Shown: positions 1 to 8,529, numbered from the stretch's first letter. The stretch is DNA of 17,734 nt from JADJOY01 sp046331705 [NCBI: bacterium] (GCA_046331705.1 JAXLQJ010000095.1:1-17734); one strand, 5' to 3'. The notes: a model not told the origin generated them from the letters alone. Numbers and translations are program-made.

Positions 1-231
1 TCGTTTCCCATACCTGCGGCGCGACGAGCGTCGCGGGACCCGCCGCCTGGGCGCGCGGCGGCGCCCGCTCGTGCGCGGCGGCTGCTTCCGTCCCGGGGGG
101 CTCGCACGCATCGCGGCGCCCGACCGCGAATCTCGCGCCGCGCCGCTGCTGTCCGGTAGCGTACCGCTGGGCTAGGCTCGCTCGCCCGGCTCATCCGGCC
201 TTCGCTCGCCCTCGCCTCGCGCAGCCGCACG
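1..231. other. Left-edge leader region, no supported gene
   Basis: This stretch lies upstream of the first + strand glycosyltransferase. Two of the three forward frames hit stops (TAG at about 157-159 and 174-176), and none gives recognisable protein sequence. The tail of a gene entering from the left cannot be excluded. On the - strand an ATG lies right at the edge (complement of 9-11), but too little follows to judge it. The only suggestive signal is the TAGGCT hexamer at 173-178, listed separately. Confidence 0.4.
173..178 (+). promoter_or_regulatory. Candidate -10 promoter element (TAGGCT)
   Basis: The context GGGCTAGGCTCG contains one of only two CTAG tetranucleotides I found in the window. 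Both are intergenic and correctly oriented upstream of a gene. The hexamer matches the TAnnnT pattern of a sigma-70-type -10 box in GC-rich genomes. It lies 54 nt before the GTG at 232 and 102 nt before the alternative TTG at 280. The -35 match is poor: CTGTCC at 149-154 with an 18-nt spacer. It would drive the six-gene + strand operon. Confidence 0.25.
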
Positions 232-1536
232 GTGCCCACAGCGTCCCTCGCATCCGGCCTTCCATCGTCGCGGTCGCGATTGCGCGTGGCGATGGTGATC
301 CAGCGGTTTCGGCCGTATTTCTCGGGACAAGGCGTGCAGCTCGAGTCGCTCTGCCAGGCGCTGGCGCGGCAGGGGGTGACGAGCACGATCGTGACGGCGC
401 GGCGCGCGGTCGGCGGACCGACGGAGGGCCGCGATACGCCAGCGCTCGAGGACGCGGACGGTTATCGCGTGGTGCGGCTGCGTTGCGACGTTCCCGGGCT
501 CGCGTTCACGGGTCGCGCGACGCGCTGGTGGACGCCGATCTTCGGGTTTCGCACCGAACGCGCGCTTCGGCGCCTGGCGCCGGACATCGACCTCATCCAC
601 GTCCACGGACTCACGGACGGCCTCTTCGGCGCGTGGCGCGCGGCCCGCCGCCACGACCAGCCCATCCTGTTCGAGATGACGCTGCTCGGCACCGACGATC
701 CCGTCGCCGTGAGCGAGAAGCGTCAGCTCTTCCAGCACTGGCGCGAGTCGATCTACCGACGCTGCGACGGCTACGTGGCCATGTCCGAAGCGCTGGCGCG
801 GCGCTATCGCGAATCCGGATTGCCGGAGCAGCGGCTGCGCGTGATCGCGCAAGGCGTCGACACGCGCCGCTACGCGCCCGCCGACGATCGCGCGGAGAGC
901 CGCCGCCAGCTCGGCCTTCCAGGCGACGGACCGCTCGTGGCGTTCGTCGGATCGCTGATCGAGCGCAAAGGCATCGACGTGCTGCTCGCGGCCTGGGAGC
1001 GGATCCACGCGGCCGAGCCGACGGCGCGGCTCCTGCTGGTGGGCAAGGATCGCTTCCCCGACGACCCGGCCGCCGAGCGCGCGCTCGACACGGCGTCGGC
1101 GCGGTTGAGCGCCGGCGCTCGCGAGCGGGTGGTTCGCACCGGGCTCACCCCAGACCCGAGCGCCCACCTTCGCGCCGCGGACGTCTTCGTCTTCCCGTCG
1201 CGACGCGAGGGCTTCGGCAGCGTCATCATCGAGGCGATGGCCTGCGCGCTGCCCTGCGTGGTCGCCGACCTGCCCGGCATCACCGACACGATCTTCGCCG
1301 AGGCCGCCGGGCTCGCGGCGGAGGTGACACCCGGCTGCGACGGCTTCGTCGTTCCCCAGGCTGCGCCCGCCGCCCTCGCCGATCGTGCCCTCGCGCTGAT
1401 CCGTTCGCCCGAGCTTCGCCGCGCCGTCGGCGCGCGGGCCCGGGCTCGCGCGCTCAGCGAGTTCGACCTCGATCGAATCGCCGCCGCGTACGTCGAGTGG
1501 TACCACGCTTGTCTCGCCATGCCCCGCGCCCGATGA
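232..1536 (+). CDS. Glycosyltransferase family 4 (GT-B fold)
   Basis: Predicted cytoplasmic, membrane-associated retaining glycosyltransferase that transfers a sugar from a nucleotide donor to a growing lipid-linked glycan. The N-terminal acceptor domain begins with RVAMVIQRFRPYFSGQGVQ (residues 18-36), the usual GT4 opening with a Gly-rich loop. The donor-binding half has FVGSLIERKGIDVLL (238-252) and the EX7E motif with E326 and E334 in REGFGSVIIEA. At 434 aa it is slightly long, because the GTG at 232 adds an atypical 16-residue leader. A TTG at 280 would start the protein just before RVAMVIQRF and fits the family better, but neither start has a clear ribosome binding site. The stop overlaps the next ATG (ATGA at 1533-1536), so the two are translationally coupled. 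Family assignment is firm; sugar and linkage cannot be read from sequence. Confidence 0.93.
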   Translation: MPTASLASGLPSSRSRLRVAMVIQRFRPYFSGQGVQLESLCQALARQGVTSTIVTARRAVGGPTEGRDTPALEDADGYRVVRLRCDVPGLAFTGRATRWWTPIFGFRTERALRRLAPDIDLIHVHGLTDGLFGAWRAARRHDQPILFEMTLLGTDDPVAVSEKRQLFQHWRESIYRRCDGYVAMSEALARRYRESGLPEQRLRVIAQGVDTRRYAPADDRAESRRQLGLPGDGPLVAFVGSLIERKGIDVLLAAWERIHAAEPTARLLLVGKDRFPDDPAAERALDTASARLSAGARERVVRTGLTPDPSAHLRAADVFVFPSRREGFGSVIIEAMACALPCVVADLPGITDTIFAEAAGLAAEVTPGCDGFVVPQAAPAALADRALALIRSPELRRAVGARARARALSEFDLDRIAAAYVEWYHACLAMPRAR

Positions 1537-3131
1537 GCGACGTCGCACCCACCTCGCCGCGCGCGCCGGGCTCGGCGGCACCTTCGCTCACGCAGCGCGT
1601 GTCGCGCTCGGTGTTCTGGAACGCCGTGCTGGTGCCGATCGCGTTCGTGCTCAGCACCGTGATGTCGATCCTGGTGCGGCGCGCCTTCGGCCTCGGCTCC
1701 GGCGTGTACGACGTGGTGAGCGGATTGGTGGGCTCGGTGCTGCTCTACTCGAGCCTCGGCCTGTCCACGGCGCTCACCAAGTTCCTGCCCGAGCTCGAGG
1801 TCTCGCGCGGGCGGGCGGCGGTGATCGCGTTCCTCGCCCGCACGGCGCTGGCGCGCGCGCTGGTGCTGGCCGTGGTGCTGGTTCCGATCAACGTGGCGGC
1901 CGAGCCGGTGGCGGCGATGCTGAACCTGGGTGCCCAAGGCGCGCTGCTCTTGCGGCTCGCCACCGCGATGGTGCTCGCGCGGGCGTTGCTGGAGATGGGC
2001 ATCAAGACCCTCAACGCGTTCCTGGCACAGCGCGAGGCCAACCTGCTCACGCTCGTCCAATCGCTCACCGATCCGGCGTTCATCGGCATCGCCATCGGCG
2101 CCGGGCTCGGGATCCCCGGGGTGATCGCCGCCTTGGCGGCGTCGAGCGCGCTGGTGGCGATCGCCGCGGCGGGCTTCTCGCTGCGGATCATTCGGCGGCT
2201 CGCGCCGGAGCCCAAGGCGGGCTCCGCGGCGGGGATCGGCGGCTCCGTCTCGCTCTCGGCGGGGCTCGTCGATCTGCTGCGCTTCGCGTCGTTCACCTAC
2301 GTCTACGAGCTCTCGCTCTACTTCGCCGGGCCCGCGTTCGCGTGCCCGGCGCTCTCGATGGTGCTCGGCGACGCGCAGCAGGTGGCGCTCTTCTCCACCG
2401 GCTTCTACGTGGCGTTCAACCTGGTGGGCCTGGTGGTGGCGGGCTTTCGTGGCGTCTACCGGCCGATGTTCGCGCACCTGCGCGCCACGGGCGATCCCGA
2501 GCGGATGCGCGCCGCGTTCGCCGCCGTCAGCAAGGCGCAAGTGGTGATGCTCTTGCCGGTGGGCGTGGGACTCTTCGTCATGTCCGCGGACTACCTCCCG
2601 CTGCTCTACGGCCAGCCGTTCGCCGCGGGGGTCTGGACGACGCGGCTGCTGGTGGCGACGCTCTTCACGGAGACCGCGTTCAACCTGGGTCTGATCGTGC
2701 TCTCGATCGACGAGCGTTACCGGGCCGTGCTGGTCTCGCAGCTCTGGCTGGTGGCGGCCGCGCCGGTCTTCCTGGTGGCGGCGCGCGTCGGCGGCGTCGC
2801 CGCGGGTGCGGTGGTGCTCGGTCTGGCGCGAGTGGCCGCGGTCCTCAGCGGCTATCGCATCTGCAGGCGCGAGTACCGGATGGAGTTCCCGTGGGAGTTC
2901 ACGCGCCGCGTGGGCTACGCGACCGCGACCATGGCGGTGGTGCTGGTCGCGGGACGCGCCGCGTGGCGCACCTCGGTTGCCGAGGCGCTCGCCCTGACCG
3001 CGCTCGGCGCAGCGGTCTTCGCGGTCGCGCTGCGCGGCACGCGCGCCATCGGACCCGAGGAACGCTCGCTGCTCGAGCGCGCCCGACTGCCGGGCGGCAA
3101 GCTCTTCGTGCGCTGGCTGGTGCCGACGTGA
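1533..3131 (+). CDS. Wzx/MATE-like polysaccharide flippase
   Basis: A 532-aa polytopic inner-membrane protein with many hydrophobic segments spread over its length, consistent with the 12-14 helices of the MOP (Wzx/MATE/MurJ) superfamily. The start region is typical: SRSVFWNAVLVPIAFVLSTV (residues 24-43), followed by LVRRAFGLGSGVYDVVSGLVG and SLGLSTALTKFLPEL (74-88). The last of these is the small-residue helix pair followed by an F-x-P-E turn common in polysaccharide flippases. The expected role is moving a lipid-linked glycan from the cytoplasmic to the periplasmic leaflet. The start overlaps the upstream GT4 stop (ATGA), and its own stop overlaps the next GTG (GTGA at 3128-3131). Sitting between two glycosyltransferases supports glycan export over drug efflux. 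The exact substrate is unknown. Confidence 0.88.
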   Translation: MSDVAPTSPRAPGSAAPSLTQRVSRSVFWNAVLVPIAFVLSTVMSILVRRAFGLGSGVYDVVSGLVGSVLLYSSLGLSTALTKFLPELEVSRGRAAVIAFLARTALARALVLAVVLVPINVAAEPVAAMLNLGAQGALLLRLATAMVLARALLEMGIKTLNAFLAQREANLLTLVQSLTDPAFIGIAIGAGLGIPGVIAALAASSALVAIAAAGFSLRIIRRLAPEPKAGSAAGIGGSVSLSAGLVDLLRFASFTYVYELSLYFAGPAFACPALSMVLGDAQQVALFSTGFYVAFNLVGLVVAGFRGVYRPMFAHLRATGDPERMRAAFAAVSKAQVVMLLPVGVGLFVMSADYLPLLYGQPFAAGVWTTRLLVATLFTETAFNLGLIVLSIDERYRAVLVSQLWLVAAAPVFLVAARVGGVAAGAVVLGLARVAAVLSGYRICRREYRMEFPWEFTRRVGYATATMAVVLVAGRAAWRTSVAEALALTALGAAVFAVALRGTRAIGPEERSLLERARLPGGKLFVRWLVPT

Positions 3132-4359
3132 GCCCCCCGCAGCCGCGCATCCTCATGTACATGCCCGGGCTTCGCCCTGGCTCGCTCGGCTGGCAGGTCC
3201 ATCTCGACTTCGCGGCCGCCATGCGCGCGCGCGGCGCGAGCTTCGAGATGCTGACCAACGGCGAGCGCGACGGTCTCGCCGCGCCGACGGGCGAGTTGCG
3301 CGTCGCGCGACCCGATCCCCGGTGGCGATGGCTGAGCCCCCGCCTCGCGCCGCTCACGCGCACGCGCGAGCTCCTCGGCTGGGCCTCCGCGCTGGCGCGC
3401 TACCTGCGTCTGGTCGGCCACGAGGTCGATCTCCTTCACGTCGAGGTGGCGTATCCACACGGCGCGGCCGCGCGCTTGGGTGCCCGCATGGCGGGCTGGC
3501 GCGGACCGATCGTCATCACGCCGATGGGCGAGGACGTGCTCGTGCTGCCCGAGGCTCACTACGGGTTCCGTCGCCACCTCGTGCCACGCCTGCTGGTCGG
3601 CGAGGCACTGCGCGGCGCCGCGGCGCTGCGCTGCATCTCGGGATTGGCGCTCGGCGCGATTCGCTCCGTCGCGCCGCACGCGCGCTGCGAGGTGATCCCG
3701 CTCAACGTCGCCGACGACACGCTGCGCGCGCTGGATCCCGACCCACGGGCGACCGCCGCCAGACGGCGCGAGGCACGCGCCGCGCTCGCCAGCGAGCTCG
3801 GCTCCGGCGAAGCTCCGCTGGTCCTCGCCCTCGGCCGACTGCATCCGTTCAAGGGAATCGCCGTCCTCGTCGAAGCGATGCGCGCCACGCGCCCGGACGC
3901 GGAGCTGCTCTTGGTGGGGCCGTCGCTCGCATCGAAGGAGCTCGGCGACCACGCGCAGACGTTGCTCGCGCGCGCGCGGGAGCTCGGAGTGGAATCGCGG
4001 CTGCGCTGGCTCGGCGCCGTCGAGCCCGCGCGCGCGCTCGCGCTGCTGCGGGCGGCCGACGTGCTGGTGGTGCCGTCGCTGCTCGAGTCGCTCAACAAGG
4101 TCTGCGTCGAGGCGGCGGCGGTGGGCACGCCGTTCGTGGTGACCTCGACCACCGGCATCGCCGAATGGGTGCCGCCCAGCGGCGTGGGCCTGGTGGTGCC
4201 GCCAGGCGATCCGGCGACGCTCGCGGCGACGATCGATCAGGTCCTCGACGGCGGCTTCGTCGTGGACGGCGCCGCGCAGCGCGGCTTCGTCGAGCGCTTC
4301 GCGCCCGCGCGCGTCGCCGCCGAGGTGCTGCGCTTCTACGCGGGGTGCTGCGGCGATGA
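3128..4359 (+). CDS. Glycosyltransferase family 4, frameshifted at its 3' end
   Basis: GT4 enzyme of the GT-B fold. It starts at a GTG overlapping the flippase stop and begins PRILMYMPGLRPGSLGWQVH (residues 7-26). The donor domain shows LALGRLHPFKGIAVLVEAM (233-251) and an EX7E motif with E320 and E328 in LLESLNKVCVEAA, followed by TTGIAEWVPP (341-350). The coding frame is clean to about residue 406 (GGG at 4343-4345). It then runs without a stop to 5575, giving sequence unlike any protein. Adding one base near the G4 run at 4342-4345 would end the protein as FYAGVLRR at the TGA 4357-4359, making an ATGA overlap with the next gene and a 410-aa product of normal length. I therefore place the end at 4359 and suspect an assembly error or a late frameshift that leaves the catalytic part intact. 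Confidence 0.85.
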
Positions 4360-6494
4360 GCGCAGCCAGCGCGCTCACCTTGCTCGTGATCGTCGGCTAT
4401 CCGGCGTGGGCGTTCGCGCGCGGCGCGCGGGCGTGCGGAATCGCTCACCACGGCGCCCAGCGCGCGTCCGCCGCCGTGGTCGGGATCGCCCTGGCGGTGA
4501 TCGTGTTGACCGCCTGTGCCTCGCTCGGCGCGCCGCCGGCGCGGGGCCTGGCCGGCCACGCCGCGGTGGTCATCGCCGCCACGATCGCGGCACTCGCCGG
4601 CCAAGCCGGCAACGCGCGCGCCGAACACGGCGGCGAGGCGGGCCGCGAGCGCATCGCGCTCGCGCTCGCCTCGTTGCTCTTCGCGGCGCTGGTCGCGATC
4701 CCGTTCTCGCCCTTCGGCTGGATCCGCGCCGACGGCATCCATCGCATGGGAATGACCGATTGGATGAAGCATCTGGTGGTCACGACCGCGCTCGGCGCAG
4801 CGCAGGACTTCCCTCCCGCCAACCCGTTCCTCGCTGCGAGCGGACGCGCTCCCTACTACTACGGATTCCACCTGCTCGCCGCCGCGATCGCGCGTGCCGC
4901 CGCCACCGGCGACGGCCCCTTCCCGGCGCTCTTCGCCTTGACCCTGGTGACCGCCGCGCTGGTGCCGCCCGTGCTCTTCACGGTGGCGCTCGGCCTCGGC
5001 TGCTCGCGGCGCACGGCGCTGCGCGCGGCGCTGCTCGGCACCTTCGTCGGCGGTTTCGATCTGGTGCCGCAGGCGCTGCGCTCGATCGCCGACGTCGCGC
5101 ACGCCTGGCCGCTGCCGCACGGCTTCGCGGCGCTGCGAGCGATCGTGCCGTCGACGCACGTGGATTCGTGGCTCCACCACGACGAGCGCCAGTTCAACGC
5201 GCCCTACGTGGCGACGATCTGGGCGCCCCAGCACGTGCTCGCGGCGCTCGTGGCGCTCGTCGCCATCCACTGGCTTCGCCCTCGCGACGAGCCCGGCCCG
5301 CGCCGGCTGCGCCTCGCGACGTACGGCGGTGCGGCGCTGCTCTTGGGCGCTCTCCCCGCGATCTCCGCCTACGTGGCCCTCGGGACCGCGTTCGGCGCGC
5401 TCACCGCGCTCGCCGTGGAGAGCCTCGCGACTCGGTCGCGGCCGTGGACCACCGCGACCTTCCGGCACTGGGCGGCGGTCGCGCCGCTGGCCGCAGTCGC
5501 GGCGCTGCCGGGACTCGCCGCGCTTCGCGGCGCCGCCGGCGGCGGCCTCGTCGTCCACGTATCCGCAGCCGGTGACTGGCGAAACGGTGCGCTCTTCACC
5601 GCGCTGCTGGGTGACGGGACGCTGAGCCGCGTCCTCGACACTCCCGCGGTGTTGCTGGTGGAGCTCGGGCTGGTGGGAATCCTCGCCGCCTGGCAGATGC
5701 GGGCGACGCTGCGCACGCGCGACGCGAACGTCCACTCGGGCGCGCGACTCGCGCGCATCCAAGCGATCGGCTTCGTCGCAGGCATCGTGGGCCTGGTGAC
5801 TTTCGTGCGTCCGCCGGTCGGCGGCCCCAACAATCTCTACGCGCGGCCGATGCTGGTGGTGTGGGGCTTGCTGGCGCCGTTCGCGGCGCTGGCGCTCGAG
5901 CGCGCGTGGTCGCCGAAGCGCACCCGGACGTGGCTCGTCGCCGCCGCCTTGCCGTGCGTGCTCTACGTCCCCTACGCCGTCGTGGGCGCAACGCTCGAAG
6001 GCGCGCTCTTCTGGGCGGCACCGCGCGAGCTACGCGCCGCGACCACGGCGATCGACGCGTCGAGCCCGCCGGCGACGGAAGTGGCCATCGAGCCGGCGGT
6101 GCTCGACACGCCGTTCGCGTACTGGCTGAACCGCCGGCTGGTGATCGGCGAGCGCAGACACGCGCTCCTCTTCGGCGGCACGGCCGAGCGCTACGACGCG
6201 ACGGCCCGCGCGGTCACGGCGATGGCGGAGGCCGCGCGCGGCGGGAGGCCGTGCCTGGCGCCGTCCTACGCGCGCTTCCCTCCCCGCGCGCTGGTGCTGC
6301 GCGCGCGGAGCGCGCCATCCGCCAGCCAGCGAATCGAGGCACCCTGGCTCGGCGATCCCGCGACGCTCGATTGCTTCGAGCGCGTGTCGGCGACGAGCCG
6401 CTACGAGGTGTGGGTCAACGAGCGCGCCCTCGCCGCCATCCCGGCGCTCGGGCGCGCGCCTGCGACGGCGCTTTCTCCCGCACCGCCCAAGTGA
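4356..6494 (+). CDS. Large multi-pass membrane protein, DUF2298/YYY-like (putative GT-C)
   Basis: A 712-aa inner-membrane protein with about a dozen hydrophobic segments between residues 5 and 555, then a soluble tail of about 155 residues. An early loop carries D127 and D135 (ADGIHRMGMTDWMKH), then DFPPANPFLAASGR and APYYYGFH (151-172). The acidic loop, FPPxNP and YYYG pattern recall the DUF2298 ('YYY') membrane proteins, proposed GT-C-fold glycosyltransferases using polyprenyl-phosphate sugars outside the membrane. A second conserved-looking patch is GGPNNLYARPMLVVWGLLAP (489-508). The gene lies between a GT4 and a polyprenyl-phosphate-type GT2, fitting such a role. It could instead be a glycan polymerase or an uncharacterised transporter. 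The end is unusual in having tandem in-frame stops, TGA then TAA (6492-6497). Membrane topology is firm; the family call is by motif resemblance only. Confidence 0.8.
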   Translation: MSAASALTLLVIVGYPAWAFARGARACGIAHHGAQRASAAVVGIALAVIVLTACASLGAPPARGLAGHAAVVIAATIAALAGQAGNARAEHGGEAGRERIALALASLLFAALVAIPFSPFGWIRADGIHRMGMTDWMKHLVVTTALGAAQDFPPANPFLAASGRAPYYYGFHLLAAAIARAAATGDGPFPALFALTLVTAALVPPVLFTVALGLGCSRRTALRAALLGTFVGGFDLVPQALRSIADVAHAWPLPHGFAALRAIVPSTHVDSWLHHDERQFNAPYVATIWAPQHVLAALVALVAIHWLRPRDEPGPRRLRLATYGGAALLLGALPAISAYVALGTAFGALTALAVESLATRSRPWTTATFRHWAAVAPLAAVAALPGLAALRGAAGGGLVVHVSAAGDWRNGALFTALLGDGTLSRVLDTPAVLLVELGLVGILAAWQMRATLRTRDANVHSGARLARIQAIGFVAGIVGLVTFVRPPVGGPNNLYARPMLVVWGLLAPFAALALERAWSPKRTRTWLVAAALPCVLYVPYAVVGATLEGALFWAAPRELRAATTAIDASSPPATEVAIEPAVLDTPFAYWLNRRLVIGERRHALLFGGTAERYDATARAVTAMAEAARGGRPCLAPSYARFPPRALVLRARSAPSASQRIEAPWLGDPATLDCFERVSATSRYEVWVNERALAAIPALGRAPATALSPAPPK

Positions 6495-6524
6495 TAAGTA
6501 GCCGCGCTTCCGCCCCGACTCACC

Positions 6525-7457
6525 ATGGCCCCTCGACGCAAGACCGCCGCGACGCCAGCGCCCTCGCCCACCGACGTGACGGTGGTGATCCCCGCGTTCA
6601 ACGAGGAGCGCGCGGTGGGCGCCGTGGTGGAGGCGCTCGCACGCCTCGACGCCCATCCGCAGGTCTTGGTGGTCGACGATGGATCGAGCGACGGCACCGC
6701 GGAGCTGGCCACCGCCGCCGGCGCGCGCGTCATCCGACACGCCCGCAACCGCGGCTACGGCGCGGCCGTCAAGACCGGCGTCCGCCATGCGCGCACCCGC
6801 TACGTGCTGCTCTGCGACGCGGACGGCCAGCACCGCGCGGAGGACGTGGCCCGGCTCATCGAGGCGCGCCGCCCCGAGGCCATGATCGTCGGCGAGCGTG
6901 CCCGCGGCTCCCACCAGGTGGCGAGCCGAAAGCCCGGCAAGTGGCTGCTCACGAAGGTCGCGGAGACGATCGCCGGCGAGCCCATCCCGGACCTCAACTC
7001 CGGGCTTCGGATCTTCGATCGCGCGCTGGTGCAGCGGTTTCTCTACCTGCTGCCCGACGGCTTCTCCGCGTCCACCACCGTCACGCTGCTCTTCTACCGG
7101 CGCGGTTTCGACATCGCCTACGTGCCGATCCAGACCCAGGTGCGCGTCGGCACCAGCACCGTCCGGCCGATTCGTGACGGCCTGGCGACGCTCTACCTGA
7201 TCGTCAAGCTGGTGCTGGTGTTCAACCCGCTGCGGTTCTTCGTGCCGCCGGGGGCTTTCTTCCTGGTCGCGGGACTCACCCAGGGCACCTATCGCGCGCT
7301 GGTGAGTGGTCGCGGCTTCACGGTGGCGGGCTTGCTGCTCGCGGTCACGGGGCTTCTGACGCTGTTCTTCGGCATCCTCGCCGACCAGATCTCGACCCTG
7401 GCGGCGAATCTCGCCGAACGCGACCTGCCCGTCCCCCTCGACGACGAATCGTCGTGA
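6525..7457 (+). CDS. GT2 glycosyltransferase, polyprenyl-phosphate sugar synthase-like
   Basis: A 310-aa GT-A-fold enzyme of family 2, closest by motifs to dolichyl-phosphate mannose synthases and bacterial undecaprenyl-phosphate glycosyltransferases. It has VTVVIPAFNEERAVGAVV (residues 18-35), the nucleotide-binding VVDDGSSDGTAE (49-60; D51, D52), the metal-binding DADGQH (98-103) and PDLNSGLRIFDRALVQRF (155-172). Two hydrophobic segments near 240-256 and 266-286 would anchor it to the inner membrane. The expected reaction is transfer of a sugar from a nucleotide donor to polyprenyl phosphate, giving a donor for GT-C enzymes. It starts at ATG 6525 after a 30-nt gap with no strong ribosome binding site. 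Its stop overlaps the GTG of the next gene (GTGA at 7454-7457), linking it to the UPF0104 protein. The sugar is not predictable. Confidence 0.92.
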   Translation: MAPRRKTAATPAPSPTDVTVVIPAFNEERAVGAVVEALARLDAHPQVLVVDDGSSDGTAELATAAGARVIRHARNRGYGAAVKTGVRHARTRYVLLCDADGQHRAEDVARLIEARRPEAMIVGERARGSHQVASRKPGKWLLTKVAETIAGEPIPDLNSGLRIFDRALVQRFLYLLPDGFSASTTVTLLFYRRGFDIAYVPIQTQVRVGTSTVRPIRDGLATLYLIVKLVLVFNPLRFFVPPGAFFLVAGLTQGTYRALVSGRGFTVAGLLLAVTGLLTLFFGILADQISTLAANLAERDLPVPLDDESS

Positions 7458-8422
7458 CCACCCACGCCGCTCGACCGGCGCGGCGGCGCTCGAAGGGGAT
7501 CGTCACCGCGCTCGCGCTCGTCGCCTGCATCGCCGGCGCGGTCGTCTACCTCGCGCCCCGGATCACCGAGTTCGCGGCCCAGAAGCCGCGCATCGAGCCG
7601 CTCGCCATCGCATTCGCGGTGCTCGGCTACGGAGTCTTCGCCTGGGCCAGCGCGCGCCAGATGCGTGCCTGCCTGGAAGCGCTGGGCGCCACCACGCGCC
7701 ATCCCTACGCCGTCTTCACGATGGCGACCCTCGGCAAGTACCTGCCCACCAAGGCGATGGTGCCGGTGCTGCGGGCGCGTCTCACCTCCCACGAGGGTGC
7801 CAGCGCCACCACGGTGGTGACGGCGCTCGGCCTCGAGTTCGTGATCGGCGCGGCGATCGGCACCTGGCTCGGCCTGACGCTGAGCGCGGAGCCGATCTTC
7901 GGGCTCGGCCACGGCACCGCGGTGGCCATCGGCGTGATGGGCCCGCTGCTCTTCGCGTTCGCGCGCCGACCCGCCGTGTTGCGCGCGGTTCGTGCCGTCG
8001 TCGAGGTGGTGCTGGCTCGCGTGCCGGGGGCCGCGCGCGTCATGCCCGCGTTCGAGCCGGCGCACGCCGTCCGCGCCGCCGCGTGGGCGACGCTCGCGTG
8101 GATCGCCGGCGGTGCATCCTTCGCCGCGAGCTTCCACGCGCTCGGCGGCGGGCACGGCTTCGAGCTGCCGATCGGCGGCGCTTTCGCGCTCGCCTCGATG
8201 ATCGGCTACGTCGCGTTCGTGGTCCCCGCCGGGCTCGGTGTCCGCGAGGCGAGCCTGATCGGCCTGCTTGCGCCTCACCTCGGCGCGCCGATCGTCGCGT
8301 CCGCCGTGCTCGCCCACCGAGTCCTCGGGACGCTCACCGAGCTCGCCGCCGGTGGCCTCTCGGCGCTCTGGCTCGCGCACCGCGGGCGCCGCGCCGCGGC
8401 CGCTCGCGCGGCGGCGGACTGA
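7454..8422 (+). CDS. UPF0104 / LPG_synthase_TM family membrane protein
   Basis: A 322-aa inner-membrane protein with six to eight hydrophobic segments. It matches the integral-membrane domain shared by MprF, AglD and many uncharacterised proteins. Family signatures are ATLGKYLPTKAMVPVLRARL (residues 91-110; the usual form is LGKYLPGK), ALGLEFVIGAA (124-134) and the late VVPAGLGVREASLIGLL (256-272). There is no aminoacyl-transferase domain, so lipid lysylation as in full MprF is unlikely. When such short proteins sit next to DPM-type GT2 genes, a role in moving lipid-linked sugars across the membrane has been proposed, but I treat that as inference. The GTG start overlaps the GT2 stop. It is the last gene of the + strand operon and faces the diguanylate cyclase gene tail to tail. 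Confidence 0.9.
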   Translation: MTTHAARPARRRSKGIVTALALVACIAGAVVYLAPRITEFAAQKPRIEPLAIAFAVLGYGVFAWASARQMRACLEALGATTRHPYAVFTMATLGKYLPTKAMVPVLRARLTSHEGASATTVVTALGLEFVIGAAIGTWLGLTLSAEPIFGLGHGTAVAIGVMGPLLFAFARRPAVLRAVRAVVEVVLARVPGAARVMPAFEPAHAVRAAAWATLAWIAGGASFAASFHALGGGHGFELPIGGAFALASMIGYVAFVVPAGLGVREASLIGLLAPHLGAPIVASAVLAHRVLGTLTELAAGGLSALWLAHRGRRAAAARAAAD

Positions 8423-8439
8423 TACCTGGTGCCGGTGCT

Positions 8440-8502
8440 TGCGAGCGAGAGCCGACTCGGCCGTCAGGAAACGCCGCACCGCCGCACACCCGCCCGCTCG
8501 CA
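8440..8502. repeat. Inverted repeat between convergent genes, possible weak terminator
   Basis: TGCGAGCG at 8440-8447 and CGCTCGCA at 8495-8502 are perfectly complementary over 8 bp, separated by 47 nt. They lie inside the 107-nt gap between two convergent stops (8422 and 8530), where a bidirectional terminator would be expected. There is no T-run on either side and the loop is long, so a standard intrinsic terminator is not supported. In DNA this GC-rich, an arm of this length can occur by chance. Confidence 0.25.
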
Positions 8503-8529
8503 CGGTCGCGCGGGGCGGCGCCACGTCGT

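Noticed and set aside
172-1581. A 469-aa - strand open frame opposite the first GT4
   Set aside because: Composition is Arg/Ala/Asp-rich with no domain motifs, while the opposite strand encodes a clear GT4 enzyme.
4360-5575. Read-through extension of the GT4 frame, making an 815-aa protein from 3128
   Set aside because: The extension is Arg/Ala-rich, overlaps the well-supported membrane protein in another frame, and vanishes if one base is restored at the G4 run.
7454-8422. Full MprF (lysylphosphatidylglycerol synthase)
   Set aside because: Only the short membrane domain is present; the C-terminal aminoacyl-transferase domain needed for lysylation is missing.
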